This document shows, one piece after another, positions 1 through 8,440 of a stretch of 14,895 nt of DNA (position 1 is the first letter of the stretch; every line of letters begins with the position of its first letter). Below the pieces are notes generated by a model, which saw only the letters and a list, made by a program, of their open reading frames with translations, had not been told where the DNA came from and did no database searches. Source of the DNA: Frankiales bacterium (GTDB lineage: Bacteria > Actinomycetota > Actinomycetes > Mycobacteriales > SCTD01); NCBI GenBank assembly GCA_025465145.1, contig JAODNS010000115.1, positions 1 through 14,895 of the forward strand. Reading direction: 5' to 3'. The translations under genes were made by a program, and so were the position numbers.

Positions 1-2
1 AG

Positions 3-1502
3 GAGTGGCTCGACCTCGGGTTCCACCACCGCGACCTGCTGGCCCGGCTGGGGACCTCCCCCGGCATGGGCGTCCTCGTCACCGGCCCGGCCGGCTCCGG
101 CAAGGCGGCGCTCGTCGAGGCCGTCGCGGCGGGCGTGGGCGCGCGGCTGCTGCGGGCCTGGGCGCCGCAGCTCGCCGGCCTGCAGCCGGACGCGGCCGCC
201 GCGCAGATCCGGTCGCTGCTGTCGCAGGCCGGGCCGGCGGTCGTGCTGCTCGAGGACGTCGAGGCGCTGGTGCCGCGGGACAGCAGCTCGCCGCTGGTGC
301 CCGTGTTCCTCGCCGCGGTACGGGAGGCGGTGGCCGCCGGGCGGATCGCGGTCGTCTGCACGACCTCCCGGCCGGAGAGCGTCGACCCCGCGCTGCGCAC
401 GCCCGGCACGCTCGACCACGAGGTGTCGATCCCGCTGCCGGACCGACCGCAGCGGCTCCGGCTGCTCGAGGCCGGCACGCACACCGTCCCGCTGGACCAG
501 GAACTGTCGCTCGACGACGTCGCCGGCCGCACCCCCGGGTTCGTCGCCGCCGACCTGCTCGCGCTGGTGAAGGAGGCCGGTCTGCGCGCGGCCGCCCGGC
601 AACGCTCGGCGGAGTCGCCGACCGTGGCGCGCGAGGACTTCGACGCCGCGCTGCAGGTCGTGCGGCCGACCGCGTTGGGCGGCGAGACACTGGACATCTC
701 GCCGCTGACGCTGGACGAGGTCGGCGACATGGTCGAGGTGAAGGCGGCCGTGACCGAGGCGGTGCTATGGCCGCTGCAGTACCCGGACACCTTCGCCCGC
801 CTCGGCGTCGCCGCCCCGCGCGGGCTGCTGCTCTACGGCCCGCCCGGCTGCGGGAAGACCTTCCTGGTCAAGGCGATCGCGGGCTCCGGCCAGTGCAACG
901 TGCTGTCGGTGAAGGGCGCCGAACTGCTGAGCAAGTGGGTCGGGGAGTCCGAGCGCGCCGTCCGCGAGCTGTTCCGCCGGGCCCGGGAGGCCGCGCCGAC
1001 GCTGGTGTTCCTCGACGAGGTGGACGCGCTCGCGCCGGTGCGCGGGCAGTCGACGGACGGCGGTACGACCGACCGCGTCGTCGCCGCGCTGCTCACCGAA
1101 CTGGACGGTGTCGAGAGCCTGCGCGACGTCGTCGTCGTCGGTGCCACCAACCGGCCGGACCTCGTCGACCCCGCGCTGCTGCGCCCTGGGCGGATGGAGC
1201 GGCTGGTGTTCGTCCCGCCACCGGACGCGGACGCGCGGGTGCAGATCCTCAAGGCGGCGAGCAAGGGCGTACCGCTGGACGCGTCCGTCGACCTGACGCA
1301 GCTCGGCGCCCGTACCGAGGGCTTCTCCGCCGCCGACTGCTCGGCGCTGGTCCGCGAGGCGGCACTGACGGCCATGCGGGAGTCGATGGCCGCCGCGACG
1401 GTGACGGCCGAGCACGTCGAGACCGCGCTGGGCAAGGTGCGGCCGTCGCTCGACCCGGCGCAGGTCGCGGCGCTGCAGGCCTACGCGGGCAGGCGGGCCT
1501 GA
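3..1502 (+). CDS. Cdc48-like AAA+ ATPase with two AAA domains (5' end outside the window)
   Basis: The reading frame is open from the left edge (first full codon at 3) to a TGA at 1500-1502, so the start and any N-terminal domain are missing. Two AAA modules are visible. D1 has Walker A GPAGSGKA (84-107) and an unusual Walker B, LLEDVE (246-263). D2 has a canonical Walker A GPPGCGKT (837-860), Walker B LVFLDEVD (1002-1025), sensor-1 ATNRP and an LRPGR arginine-finger motif. The family couples ATP hydrolysis to unfolding or remodelling of protein complexes as a hexamer in the cytoplasm. The actinobacterial relative is mycobacterial Rv0435c/Msm0858. In D1 the DE of Walker B reads ED, sensor-1 Asn is Ser, and both arginine-finger positions are Thr (399-401, 408-410), so D1 probably binds rather than hydrolyses ATP (inference). 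Family assignment is firm. The substrate is unknown. Confidence 0.93.
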   Translation, partial: EWLDLGFHHRDLLARLGTSPGMGVLVTGPAGSGKAALVEAVAAGVGARLLRAWAPQLAGLQPDAAAAQIRSLLSQAGPAVVLLEDVEALVPRDSSSPLVPVFLAAVREAVAAGRIAVVCTTSRPESVDPALRTPGTLDHEVSIPLPDRPQRLRLLEAGTHTVPLDQELSLDDVAGRTPGFVAADLLALVKEAGLRAAARQRSAESPTVAREDFDAALQVVRPTALGGETLDISPLTLDEVGDMVEVKAAVTEAVLWPLQYPDTFARLGVAAPRGLLLYGPPGCGKTFLVKAIAGSGQCNVLSVKGAELLSKWVGESERAVRELFRRAREAAPTLVFLDEVDALAPVRGQSTDGGTTDRVVAALLTELDGVESLRDVVVVGATNRPDLVDPALLRPGRMERLVFVPPPDADARVQILKAASKGVPLDASVDLTQLGARTEGFSAADCSALVREAALTAMRESMAAATVTAEHVETALGKVRPSLDPAQVAALQAYAGRRA

Positions 1503-1576
1503 GGCAGTCCGGAGCCGTCGGGCGAACTGGGCCAACTGGACGGACGAACGGCTCCCGCTGCCGGCAGCCGATCAAC

Positions 1577-1634
1577 TGATCTCGGAGACCTCGGGCCGAC
1601 ACGCCGGCGTGTCGGCCCGATGACCCCGAGATCA
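1577..1634. terminator. Long inverted repeat between convergent genes, likely bidirectional terminator
   Basis: A perfect 30-base palindrome (15+15, no spacer) occupies 1591-1620, with arms TCGGGCCGACACGCC and its exact complement. A further 9-base pair of arms flanks it, TGATCTCGG (1577-1585) and CCGAGATCA (1626-1634), separated by a 5/5 internal loop. It starts 75 bases after the ATPase stop and ends 94 bases before the stop of the convergent phosphatase gene, so it could end transcription from both sides. No T-run follows on either strand, so it would be a U-tract-less hairpin of the kind proposed in actinobacteria. The rest of 1503-1728 shows no gene. Confidence 0.7.
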
Positions 1635-1728
1635 GAAGATCATCGGCGGGAGTGGTGCGCGGGGTGGGCTGGCACCGCGGGCGCGTCTGTGAGAGCCCGT
1701 CAGGTCGACCGGTCAGCGGCCGGCGGAC

Positions 1729-2499
1729 CTAGAGCAGCTCGGTCAGCAGCGCGACGACGCCCGGCGGGCCGTCCACCACGAGGTCGGCCCGCTCGCGCAG
1801 CTCGTCCGGCCCCTCGGCGCTGTCGCTGAACACCGTCAGCCCGGGTACACCGCGCGCCCGCAGCTCGTCCACCGCGTCGAACGCCGCGCCGTCGCCGACG
1901 TCGTCGCCGGCGAACAGCACCGCGGACGGCAGCGGCTCCGCGAGGGCCAGCAGCGCGCCGCGCTTGTCGAACCCGGGCGGGCGGAGCTCGAGCACCATCC
2001 GGCCGGGGTGCACCTCCAGACCGAGCCGCGCCCCCAGCTCGATCACCGGTCCGGCCAGCCGCGACAGCGCGCCGCTGGGCGCGCTGCGGGTGTGCACGAC
2101 CAGCGAGTGGCCCTTGTCCTCCAGCACCGCGCCGACGCGGCGGACCATGGCCGGCAGCTCGTCGCGCGCCTGCGCCAGCCCCGGCGCCGGCTCGGCGGCC
2201 GTCAACGAGCCGCCGGACCAGCGCTCGACGCCGTACTGCCCCATGACCACCAGCCCCGGCACGTCCGCCAGCCCGCCCAGCTCGACGGCGACCAGCGCCG
2301 GGCGCCCGGTCACCACCGCCACCCGGCAGCCGAGGCTGCGCAGCGCCGCCGCCGCCCCCGGCGCGGGCACGGCCTCAGCCGGGTCGTCGACGATCGGCGC
2401 GAGCGTCCCGTCGTAGTCGACCGCGACCAGCGCGCGGCTCGGATCGGCGCGCAGCGCGGCGAGCCCGGCGCGGCCGGCCTCGGTCCGCGGCGCGAGCAC
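1729..2499 (-). CDS. otsB: Trehalose-6-phosphate phosphatase (HAD superfamily)
   Basis: A 256-residue cytoplasmic HAD phosphatase, expected to hydrolyse trehalose 6-phosphate to trehalose and phosphate, the last step of OtsAB trehalose synthesis. HAD motif I is DYDGTLAP with nucleophile D28 and acid/base D30. Motif II is VVTGR (T64). The motif III lysine is in FDKRGAL (K179). Motif IV is GDDVGD (198-203). The more common form of motif IV in this family is GDDxTDED, so the second half is divergent. The length matches single-domain OtsB. The GTG start at 2499 follows directly on the TAG stop (2502-2500) of the LytR_C gene with no intervening base, so translational coupling is likely. No trehalose-6-phosphate synthase (otsA) is in the window. 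The substrate is inferred from family similarity, and a related sugar phosphate is possible. Confidence 0.87.
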   Translation of the reverse strand: MLAPRTEAGRAGLAALRADPSRALVAVDYDGTLAPIVDDPAEAVPAPGAAAALRSLGCRVAVVTGRPALVAVELGGLADVPGLVVMGQYGVERWSGGSLTAAEPAPGLAQARDELPAMVRRVGAVLEDKGHSLVVHTRSAPSGALSRLAGPVIELGARLGLEVHPGRMVLELRPPGFDKRGALLALAEPLPSAVLFAGDDVGDGAAFDAVDELRARGVPGLTVFSDSAEGPDELRERADLVVDGPPGVVALLTELL

Positions 2500-3195
2500 C
2501 TAGGGGTTGTACGCGCGCGTCAGGACGACCGTCAGGCCGGAGCCGGGCAGCCCCGAGAACCGCGGCCGGACGCGCGTCAGCCCGGCGAAGGACCGCTGCA
2601 GCAGCTGCGCCGACCGCAACTGGCCGGGCGCGTAGTAGACGGTCGTCTCGGTGACGCGGCCGGTGAAGTTGCCGGTCAGCGTGACCGGCCAGCCGCCGGC
2701 GCGGAACCGGCGGGCGGCGCGGTCGGCGAGCAGCGGGCGGTTCGAGTTGTTGAGCACCGTCAGCGCGAGCTTCGGCACCGGCGCGACGGCCGCGCGGGTC
2801 GGCCGCGCCACGACGGCCGCGGGCGACGAGACGGCCACCGTCGGGAAGGGGGGCGCCGGCGAGGGCGACGGCGCGACGGAGGGGGCGACGGACGCGGGGG
2901 CCGTCGTGGGCCGGGTGTGCGCGTTCAGCGCGGTCAGCGTCGGGTCGCCGCCGGGCGAGTCGGTGGCCCAGAGCAGCGCGCCGATGCCGAGCAGCACGCC
3001 GGCGACGGCGACGAGCGCGCCGGCCATCGCGCGTACGGGAGACACCGGCTCCAGGGGCGCGGGGACGCGCCGGGGGACATCGAGCGGCGCGGCCGGTCGC
3101 GGCGGCTCCTGCAGCACGGCGACGGCGGGCTCGACGGGCGGCAGGTGCCAGTCGCCCAGTCCGCTGCCCGAGCCGCCGGACTCGCTGCCGGGCAC
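2500..3195 (-). CDS. Membrane-anchored LytR_C-domain protein (VirR/Rv0431-like)
   Basis: A 231-residue protein with a short Pro-rich cytoplasmic N-terminus, one transmembrane helix (about 57-77), a Pro/Ser/Ala-rich extracytoplasmic linker (about 85-140) and a C-terminal LytR_C domain (about 142-228, beginning LALTVLNNSN). LytR_C is the domain found at the C-terminus of LytR-CpsA-Psr cell-wall ligases. Stand-alone membrane-bound forms include mycobacterial VirR (Rv0431), which affects envelope integrity and vesicle release. The frame is open much further upstream, but that part overlaps the DUF3263 gene in another frame. The chosen GTG at 3195 lies 5 bases after the DUF3263 stop, which suits a coupled operon. 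No strong Shine-Dalgarno is seen. Domain and topology are clear. The cell-envelope role is inferred from the relative. Confidence 0.85.
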   Translation of the reverse strand: MPGSESGGSGSGLGDWHLPPVEPAVAVLQEPPRPAAPLDVPRRVPAPLEPVSPVRAMAGALVAVAGVLLGIGALLWATDSPGGDPTLTALNAHTRPTTAPASVAPSVAPSPSPAPPFPTVAVSSPAAVVARPTRAAVAPVPKLALTVLNNSNRPLLADRAARRFRAGGWPVTLTGNFTGRVTETTVYYAPGQLRSAQLLQRSFAGLTRVRPRFSGLPGSGLTVVLTRAYNP

Positions 3196-3200
3196 GGGCG

Positions 3201-3494
3201 TCAGGCGTCGATCCCGAGCCGCCGCGCCGACCGCGTGCGCTGGCGGGTCGTGCGCAGGCGGCGCAGACGCTTCACCAGCATCGGGTCGTGCACGAGCGCC
3301 TCGGGGCGGTCGATGAGGGCGTTCAGCGTCTGGTAGTACCGCGTGGCGCTCATGTCGAAAAGGTCGCGGATGGCGGTCTCCTTGGCCCCCGCGTACTTCC
3401 ACCACTGCCGCTCGAAGGCGAGGATCTCGCGCTCGCGGTCCGTGAGGTCGGCGACGGCAGGGGTCCCGCTGACGGGGGCGAGTGCGCGCTCCAC
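3201..3494 (-). CDS. DUF3263-domain protein (Rv0430-like), possible small DNA-binding protein
   Basis: A 97-residue basic protein with the DUF3263 signature: LTDREREILAFERQWWKYAG, then a segment reading AIRDLFDMSATRYYQ and a strongly basic tail (KRLRRLRTTRQRTRSARR). The first segment resembles the start of a LuxR-like or sigma region 4 helix-turn-helix and the second could be the recognition helix, so a transcriptional role is plausible but unproven. The start is decided by a good Shine-Dalgarno, GGGAGG at 3504-3499, four bases before GTG 3494. The frame can be extended to 3557, but without an RBS. It is the first gene of the cluster with the LytR_C gene and otsB. The same DUF3263-LytR_C pair occurs in mycobacteria (Rv0430-Rv0431). 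Confidence 0.85.
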   Translation of the reverse strand: MERALAPVSGTPAVADLTDREREILAFERQWWKYAGAKETAIRDLFDMSATRYYQTLNALIDRPEALVHDPMLVKRLRRLRTTRQRTRSARRLGIDA

Positions 3495-3498
3495 GGTT

Positions 3499-3504
3499 CC
3501 TCCC
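3499..3504 (-). promoter_or_regulatory. Ribosome binding site fixing the DUF3263 start
   Basis: GGGAGG on the minus strand sits four bases before GTG 3494. It is the only strong Shine-Dalgarno near the N-terminus and favours a 97-residue product over a 118-residue one. Confidence 0.7.
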
Positions 3505-3520
3505 GGTGCTGCTCCGTCCA

Positions 3521-3542
3521 CGAACCACAAGCGTGTAGTTCG
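3521..3542. promoter_or_regulatory. 22-bp imperfect palindrome, candidate operator in divergent intergenic region
   Basis: Nine of eleven base pairs are symmetric. The outer arms are CGAAC and GTTCG, and the inner arms are ACA/TGT around a central GC. It lies 27 bases upstream of the DUF3263 start and about 130 bases upstream of the divergent secreted glycosidase gene, so it could control either. The CGAAC/GTTCG spacing of 12 does not match the LexA (SOS) box, which has 4. No convincing -10 or -35 was found in 3495-3669. The regulator is unknown. Confidence 0.45.
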
Positions 3543-3669
3543 CAACCATGAAAGCACAGCGACCCGCTACAGCAGGCCAGGACACGACCCGATCACGTTC
3601 AGGCGGGTCTGCCCGGCTCCGCACCGTTCCCGTGCCACCGTCGGGTTCCCCTCAGGCAAGGACGTACCC

Positions 3670-5714
3670 GTGCGCCGCTCGGTCCCGCTCGCCCTCGCCC
3701 TCGCCGTGGTCGGCGGGCTCCTCAGCCCGCTCGTCGCGACGACCTCGCCCGTCGCGGCGGCCGTGCCCGCGCTGACCGACGGGCTCGGCTACGACCGGCT
3801 GACGCTGCGCCGCGGCGACAGCTGGCTGCTCCAGCCGGACCTGGACGGCGGCGCGGCCACCTCGTACGCGGAGGACACCGGCGGCTGGATGCCCGTCGGG
3901 GGCGACACGGACGGCGACGGCAACGACAGCCTGAGCCTGTTCCGCGACGGCGTCTGGAAGCTGCGCGACAGCGCCGGCGGCGCCGCGACGGTGCTGCGGT
4001 TCGGCCAGCACGGCGACCTGCCCGTGCTCGGCGACTGGAACGGCGACGGCGTCGACACGATCGGCCTGTTCCGCCGCGGCCAGTGGTACCTGCGCGACCG
4101 GAGCGCCGTCATGGCCACGCGGACCTTCCGGTACGGCCTGAGCGCCGACCTACCGGTCGTCGGGGACTGGAACGGCGACGGCCGCACCGACATCGCCGTC
4201 GTCCGCGACCGCACCTGGTACCAGCGGGACACGGCCAGCGCCGGCCCGACGGCGCGCACCTTCGTCTTCGGCAACACCGGTGACCGGCGGCTCGCCGGCG
4301 ACTGGGACCACGACGGCTGGGACACGCCGGCCGTGTGGCGCGAGGGCACCTGGTACCTGCGCGAGAGCAACGCCGGGAGCGCCTCGTACGCGAAGACCTT
4401 CTTCGGCCGCGCCGGTGACGTGCCGCTGGTCCGCCGCACGCAGGGCCTCGCCCCGGGAGTGAGGCACCGCGTCCTGCGGCCCGGCGGCGTCACCGCCCAC
4501 GTCCTGACGATCGACCTGGCCGCCGCCTCCAGCATCGACACGGTGCTGTCCAACGGGGCACTGCAAGGCGCCGAGACCACCTCCTCGATGGGCCGCCGCT
4601 CCGGCGCGGTCGCCGCCGTCAACGGCGACTTCGGCCTGTCCAACGGCCGGCCAGTGCACGTCTTCGCCCACGACGGGGAGCTGGTCCAGACCGCGCAGGT
4701 GCTCGGCCGGGCCATCGGGTTCGACGCCGCCGGCACGCAGGTGTCCATGGGGTACCCGAACGCCCGCACGACGCTCGCCGTGCAGACGGCGACCGGCACC
4801 GCGACGATCGGCGTGCCGCGGTGGAACTCCGGCCCGGCCGAGAGCAGCTCGCTGGCCGGCTTCACCGCCGCCGGCGGTGGCCTCGAGGTGCCGCCGCCGG
4901 GCGACTGCTACGCCGGCCTCGCCCCCGCCGGTCCGCGCACCGTGCACCCGGACGGCGGGGTCGACATCCCGATGACGGTCAGCGGTACGCGCTGCGACGG
5001 CGAGCCGCCGCTGGTCCCCACGACCGGCGCGATGCTCGACGGCGCGCGGTACTTCGGCAGCGGCCAGTTCCTGGAGGGGCTGCGGGCAGGGCAGTCCGCC
5101 CAGCTGACGCAGAGCACCGGGTTCGCCGGCGCGGTCGACGTGCTCGGCGGCAACCCGCTGCTCGTCGTCAACGGGGTCGTGAAGTCCGCAGACGTCGACC
5201 GCAACGACGCCTTCTCCGGCCCGAACCCGCGGACCGCCGTGGGCCAGACGCCGGACGGGCGGCTGCTCGTGGTCGTCGTCGACGGGCGCGAGTACGGCGG
5301 CAGCGCCGGCATGTCCCTGCGCCAGCTCGCGGACTTCCTGCAGGCGCTCGGCGCCGTCAACGCCATCAACCTCGACGGCGGCGGCTCGTCCACCCTCTGG
5401 CTCAACGGCGCGGTCGCCAACCGGCCGTCCGACCCGACCGAGCGGCCGGTCTCCAGCGCGCTCGTCGTGCTGCCGGGGAACGACCCCGGCGAGGCGCAAC
5501 TGCGCGTCGCCCCCCGTACGACCACCGCGCCGAAGCTGCAGGCGCAGCGGGCCCCCGACCGGCCGCTGGTCTCACCGGTCTTCGGCGGCACGCCCGTCGC
5601 CGGCTGGACTGCGGCGGCCGCGGACCCGGCCAGCGTCGGCGGGCTCGCCGAGCACCTGGCAGAGCAGGGCGTGCCGCTGTCGCCCGACCTCCAGCGGGCC
5701 GAGGCCGTCTACCG

Positions 5715-5718
<4 letters not shown>
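3670..5718 (+). CDS. Secreted phosphodiester glycosidase (NAGPA domain) with four VCBS/FG-GAP-like repeats
   Basis: A 682-residue exported protein. A Sec signal peptide covers about residues 1-31 (RR, a hydrophobic stretch from VPLALALAVVGG, then an AAA cleavage region). Four 43-45-residue repeats follow. Each carries an acidic loop (DTDGDG at 79, DWNGDG at 122 and 166, DWDHDG at 211) and a W-Y/K-LR strand, typical of Ca2+-binding FG-GAP/VCBS propeller blades. Residues from about 270 to 610 form a NAGPA-type phosphodiester glycosidase domain, with NGDF near 318, RTAVG at 521 and the hallmark LDGGGSS (D569). Family members cleave GlcNAc-1-phosphodiester links. In bacteria the substrate is often unknown, and an envelope or exopolysaccharide sugar phosphodiester is plausible. 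GTG 3670 is chosen because AAGGAC precedes it and the signal peptide begins there. The frame is open further upstream without an RBS. Its stop overlaps that of the convergent gdhA. Confidence 0.87.
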
Positions 5719-6968
<1,250 letters not shown>

Positions 6969-7037
6969 GCGGAGGCTCCTGTACGTCGCCGGTCTCCTCG
7001 TTGAGCCCGGACCGCCCCGAGGATGCCATGACCGGAA

Positions 7038-8387
7038 TCACCCCAGCAGGTAGCTGACCGTCCCGCCGCGCGCGACCGGCCCGAACAGCAGCGTCGCGAT
7101 GTCCGGCACCTGACCCGGTGCGAGCTTCAGGACGGGTGCGACGGCCTGCGCGACGACGTGCGTCTGGGTGCGGCCGCCCAGGGCACGGGCCGGGTCGGTG
7201 GCCGCCGTCGGCGGGCTGCCCGTGCCGCTGCCGTCGTGGCAGTTGTCCGTGGTGACGCCAGGGCTGGCCGCCTCCTCGGCGTCGCAGTAGCCGTCCTTCG
7301 GCTCGTAGTAGGCCGGGAACGGGATCACCGGCTTGTCGCCGAGCCCGTAGCAGGTCGGGCCGCGGTCGTCGCCGTGCCGTGGCTGGTCGCCGTTGACGTA
7401 CGGCCCCTGGTCGCGGGTGACCTCGAGGGTGATGTGCAGCCCGGGCTGCAGGCCGCCGAACGTCTTCTCGCCGACGATCTCCTGCTTGGGCAGGGTGTGC
7501 AGCACGCAGGCGTACTCGGGGCTGTAGCGGGCGTACACCTCGAGGTTCGGCCGGCTGGCCGCGGCGAGCCCGACGAGGTTGCGCTCGTTGATCGTGAGGA
7601 AGTCGGTCGCGCTGCGCGTGAACGCCGTGGTGCTCGTGAGGAAGGACGACAGCTCCTTGCGCTGGTCCACCAGAGACCGGCTGCTGAACGAGAAGTTGTC
7701 GAGCATCCGCAGGATGTCGGGCGTCGCGTCCGCGTAGGAGTTGGTCACGTCGGCCAAGCCGCGGAAGTCCTCGAGCATCTTGGGCAGCAGCGGGTTGAGC
7801 TGGCGGAAGTACGCCGCGTTGAGCGCGAGGTTGTTGCCGATCCGGTCGCCGCGGCCGCGCAGCGCGCTGGACAGGGCGTTGAGGGTGGTGCTCACCTGCG
7901 CGGGCTTGAGACTCTGCAGCAGCGGCAGGAAGTCGTTGAGCACCCGCTCGGTCTCGATGGCCGTCTCGGAGCGGTCCTGGTCGATGACGTCGCCGGCGCG
8001 GATGGCCCGGCCGCCCCCGCTGGCGGGCAGGACGAGGTCGACCTCCTTCTCGCCGAACAGCGTCTTCGGCAGCAGCCGGGCCGACACGTCGGCCGGTACG
8101 AGCGAGGCCTTGTCCTTGTCGATCGCCAGCCGGATCGTCGCGCCGTTGCCGGTGGAGGACACCTCGCGCACCTCGCCGACGCGCAGGCCGCGGACCTTCA
8201 CGTCGGCGTGGACCGAGAGCTGGTTGCCGATCCGGTCTGCCTCGAGATCCACGAGCGTCACCGGCGTGAACTTCTTGGTGTACATCGCCACGCTCAGGCC
8301 GACCAGCATCGCGATCACGACGAGGAACACGACGCCGGCCGCGTAGCGCCGCAGCTGCGCCGTGCCCTTCAGGATCGGGGCGGCCAT
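7038..8387 (-). CDS. Solitary MCE (MlaD-type) family protein
   Basis: A 449-residue protein with an N-terminal membrane anchor (about 16-37), an MlaD/MCE beta-barrel domain (about 41-120, including VKVRGLRVGEV and LFGEKEVDLVLP) and a helical region (about 145-270, the Mce4_CUP1-like part, including LNALSSALRGRGDRIG). The Cys-containing C-terminal tail (CYG, GYCDAEE, DNCHDG) is characteristic of actinobacterial Mce proteins. MCE proteins form tunnels that carry lipids or sterols across the envelope to a YrbE/MlaE permease. Actinobacterial loci normally hold two yrbE and six mce genes. Here there is one, lying 53 bases after a secreted hydrolase gene and 69 bases before gdhA. It either works with a transporter encoded elsewhere or has a separate role (inference). 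ATG 8387 has a weak GGGGGA upstream. Confidence 0.9.
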   Translation of the reverse strand: MAAPILKGTAQLRRYAAGVVFLVVIAMLVGLSVAMYTKKFTPVTLVDLEADRIGNQLSVHADVKVRGLRVGEVREVSSTGNGATIRLAIDKDKASLVPADVSARLLPKTLFGEKEVDLVLPASGGGRAIRAGDVIDQDRSETAIETERVLNDFLPLLQSLKPAQVSTTLNALSSALRGRGDRIGNNLALNAAYFRQLNPLLPKMLEDFRGLADVTNSYADATPDILRMLDNFSFSSRSLVDQRKELSSFLTSTTAFTRSATDFLTINERNLVGLAAASRPNLEVYARYSPEYACVLHTLPKQEIVGEKTFGGLQPGLHITLEVTRDQGPYVNGDQPRHGDDRGPTCYGLGDKPVIPFPAYYEPKDGYCDAEEAASPGVTTDNCHDGSGTGSPPTAATDPARALGGRTQTHVVAQAVAPVLKLAPGQVPDIATLLFGPVARGGTVSYLLG

Positions 8388-8440
8388 GGCCGCATCATCC
8401 CCCAGCGCGGGCCGTCTCCGCTACGGCCTCGCCCCAGCCC

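Noticed and set aside
2008..3336. Long plus-strand open frame of 442 codons opposite the LytR_C and otsB genes
   Set aside because: It is Arg/Gly/Pro-rich low-complexity sequence with no domain, and it lies antisense to well-supported genes. This is a GC-bias shadow.
3521..3542. LexA/SOS box
   Set aside because: The CGAAC and GTTCG arms are present but 12 bases apart rather than 4.
3196..3624. Upstream extension of the LytR_C protein to 374 residues
   Set aside because: The extra part runs through the DUF3263 gene in another frame and is Arg/Pro-rich. GTG 3195 right after the DUF3263 stop is simpler.
4150..5499. Long minus-strand open frame of 449 codons opposite the glycosidase gene
   Set aside because: The translation has no recognisable motif, while the plus strand carries a signal peptide, repeats and NAGPA motifs.
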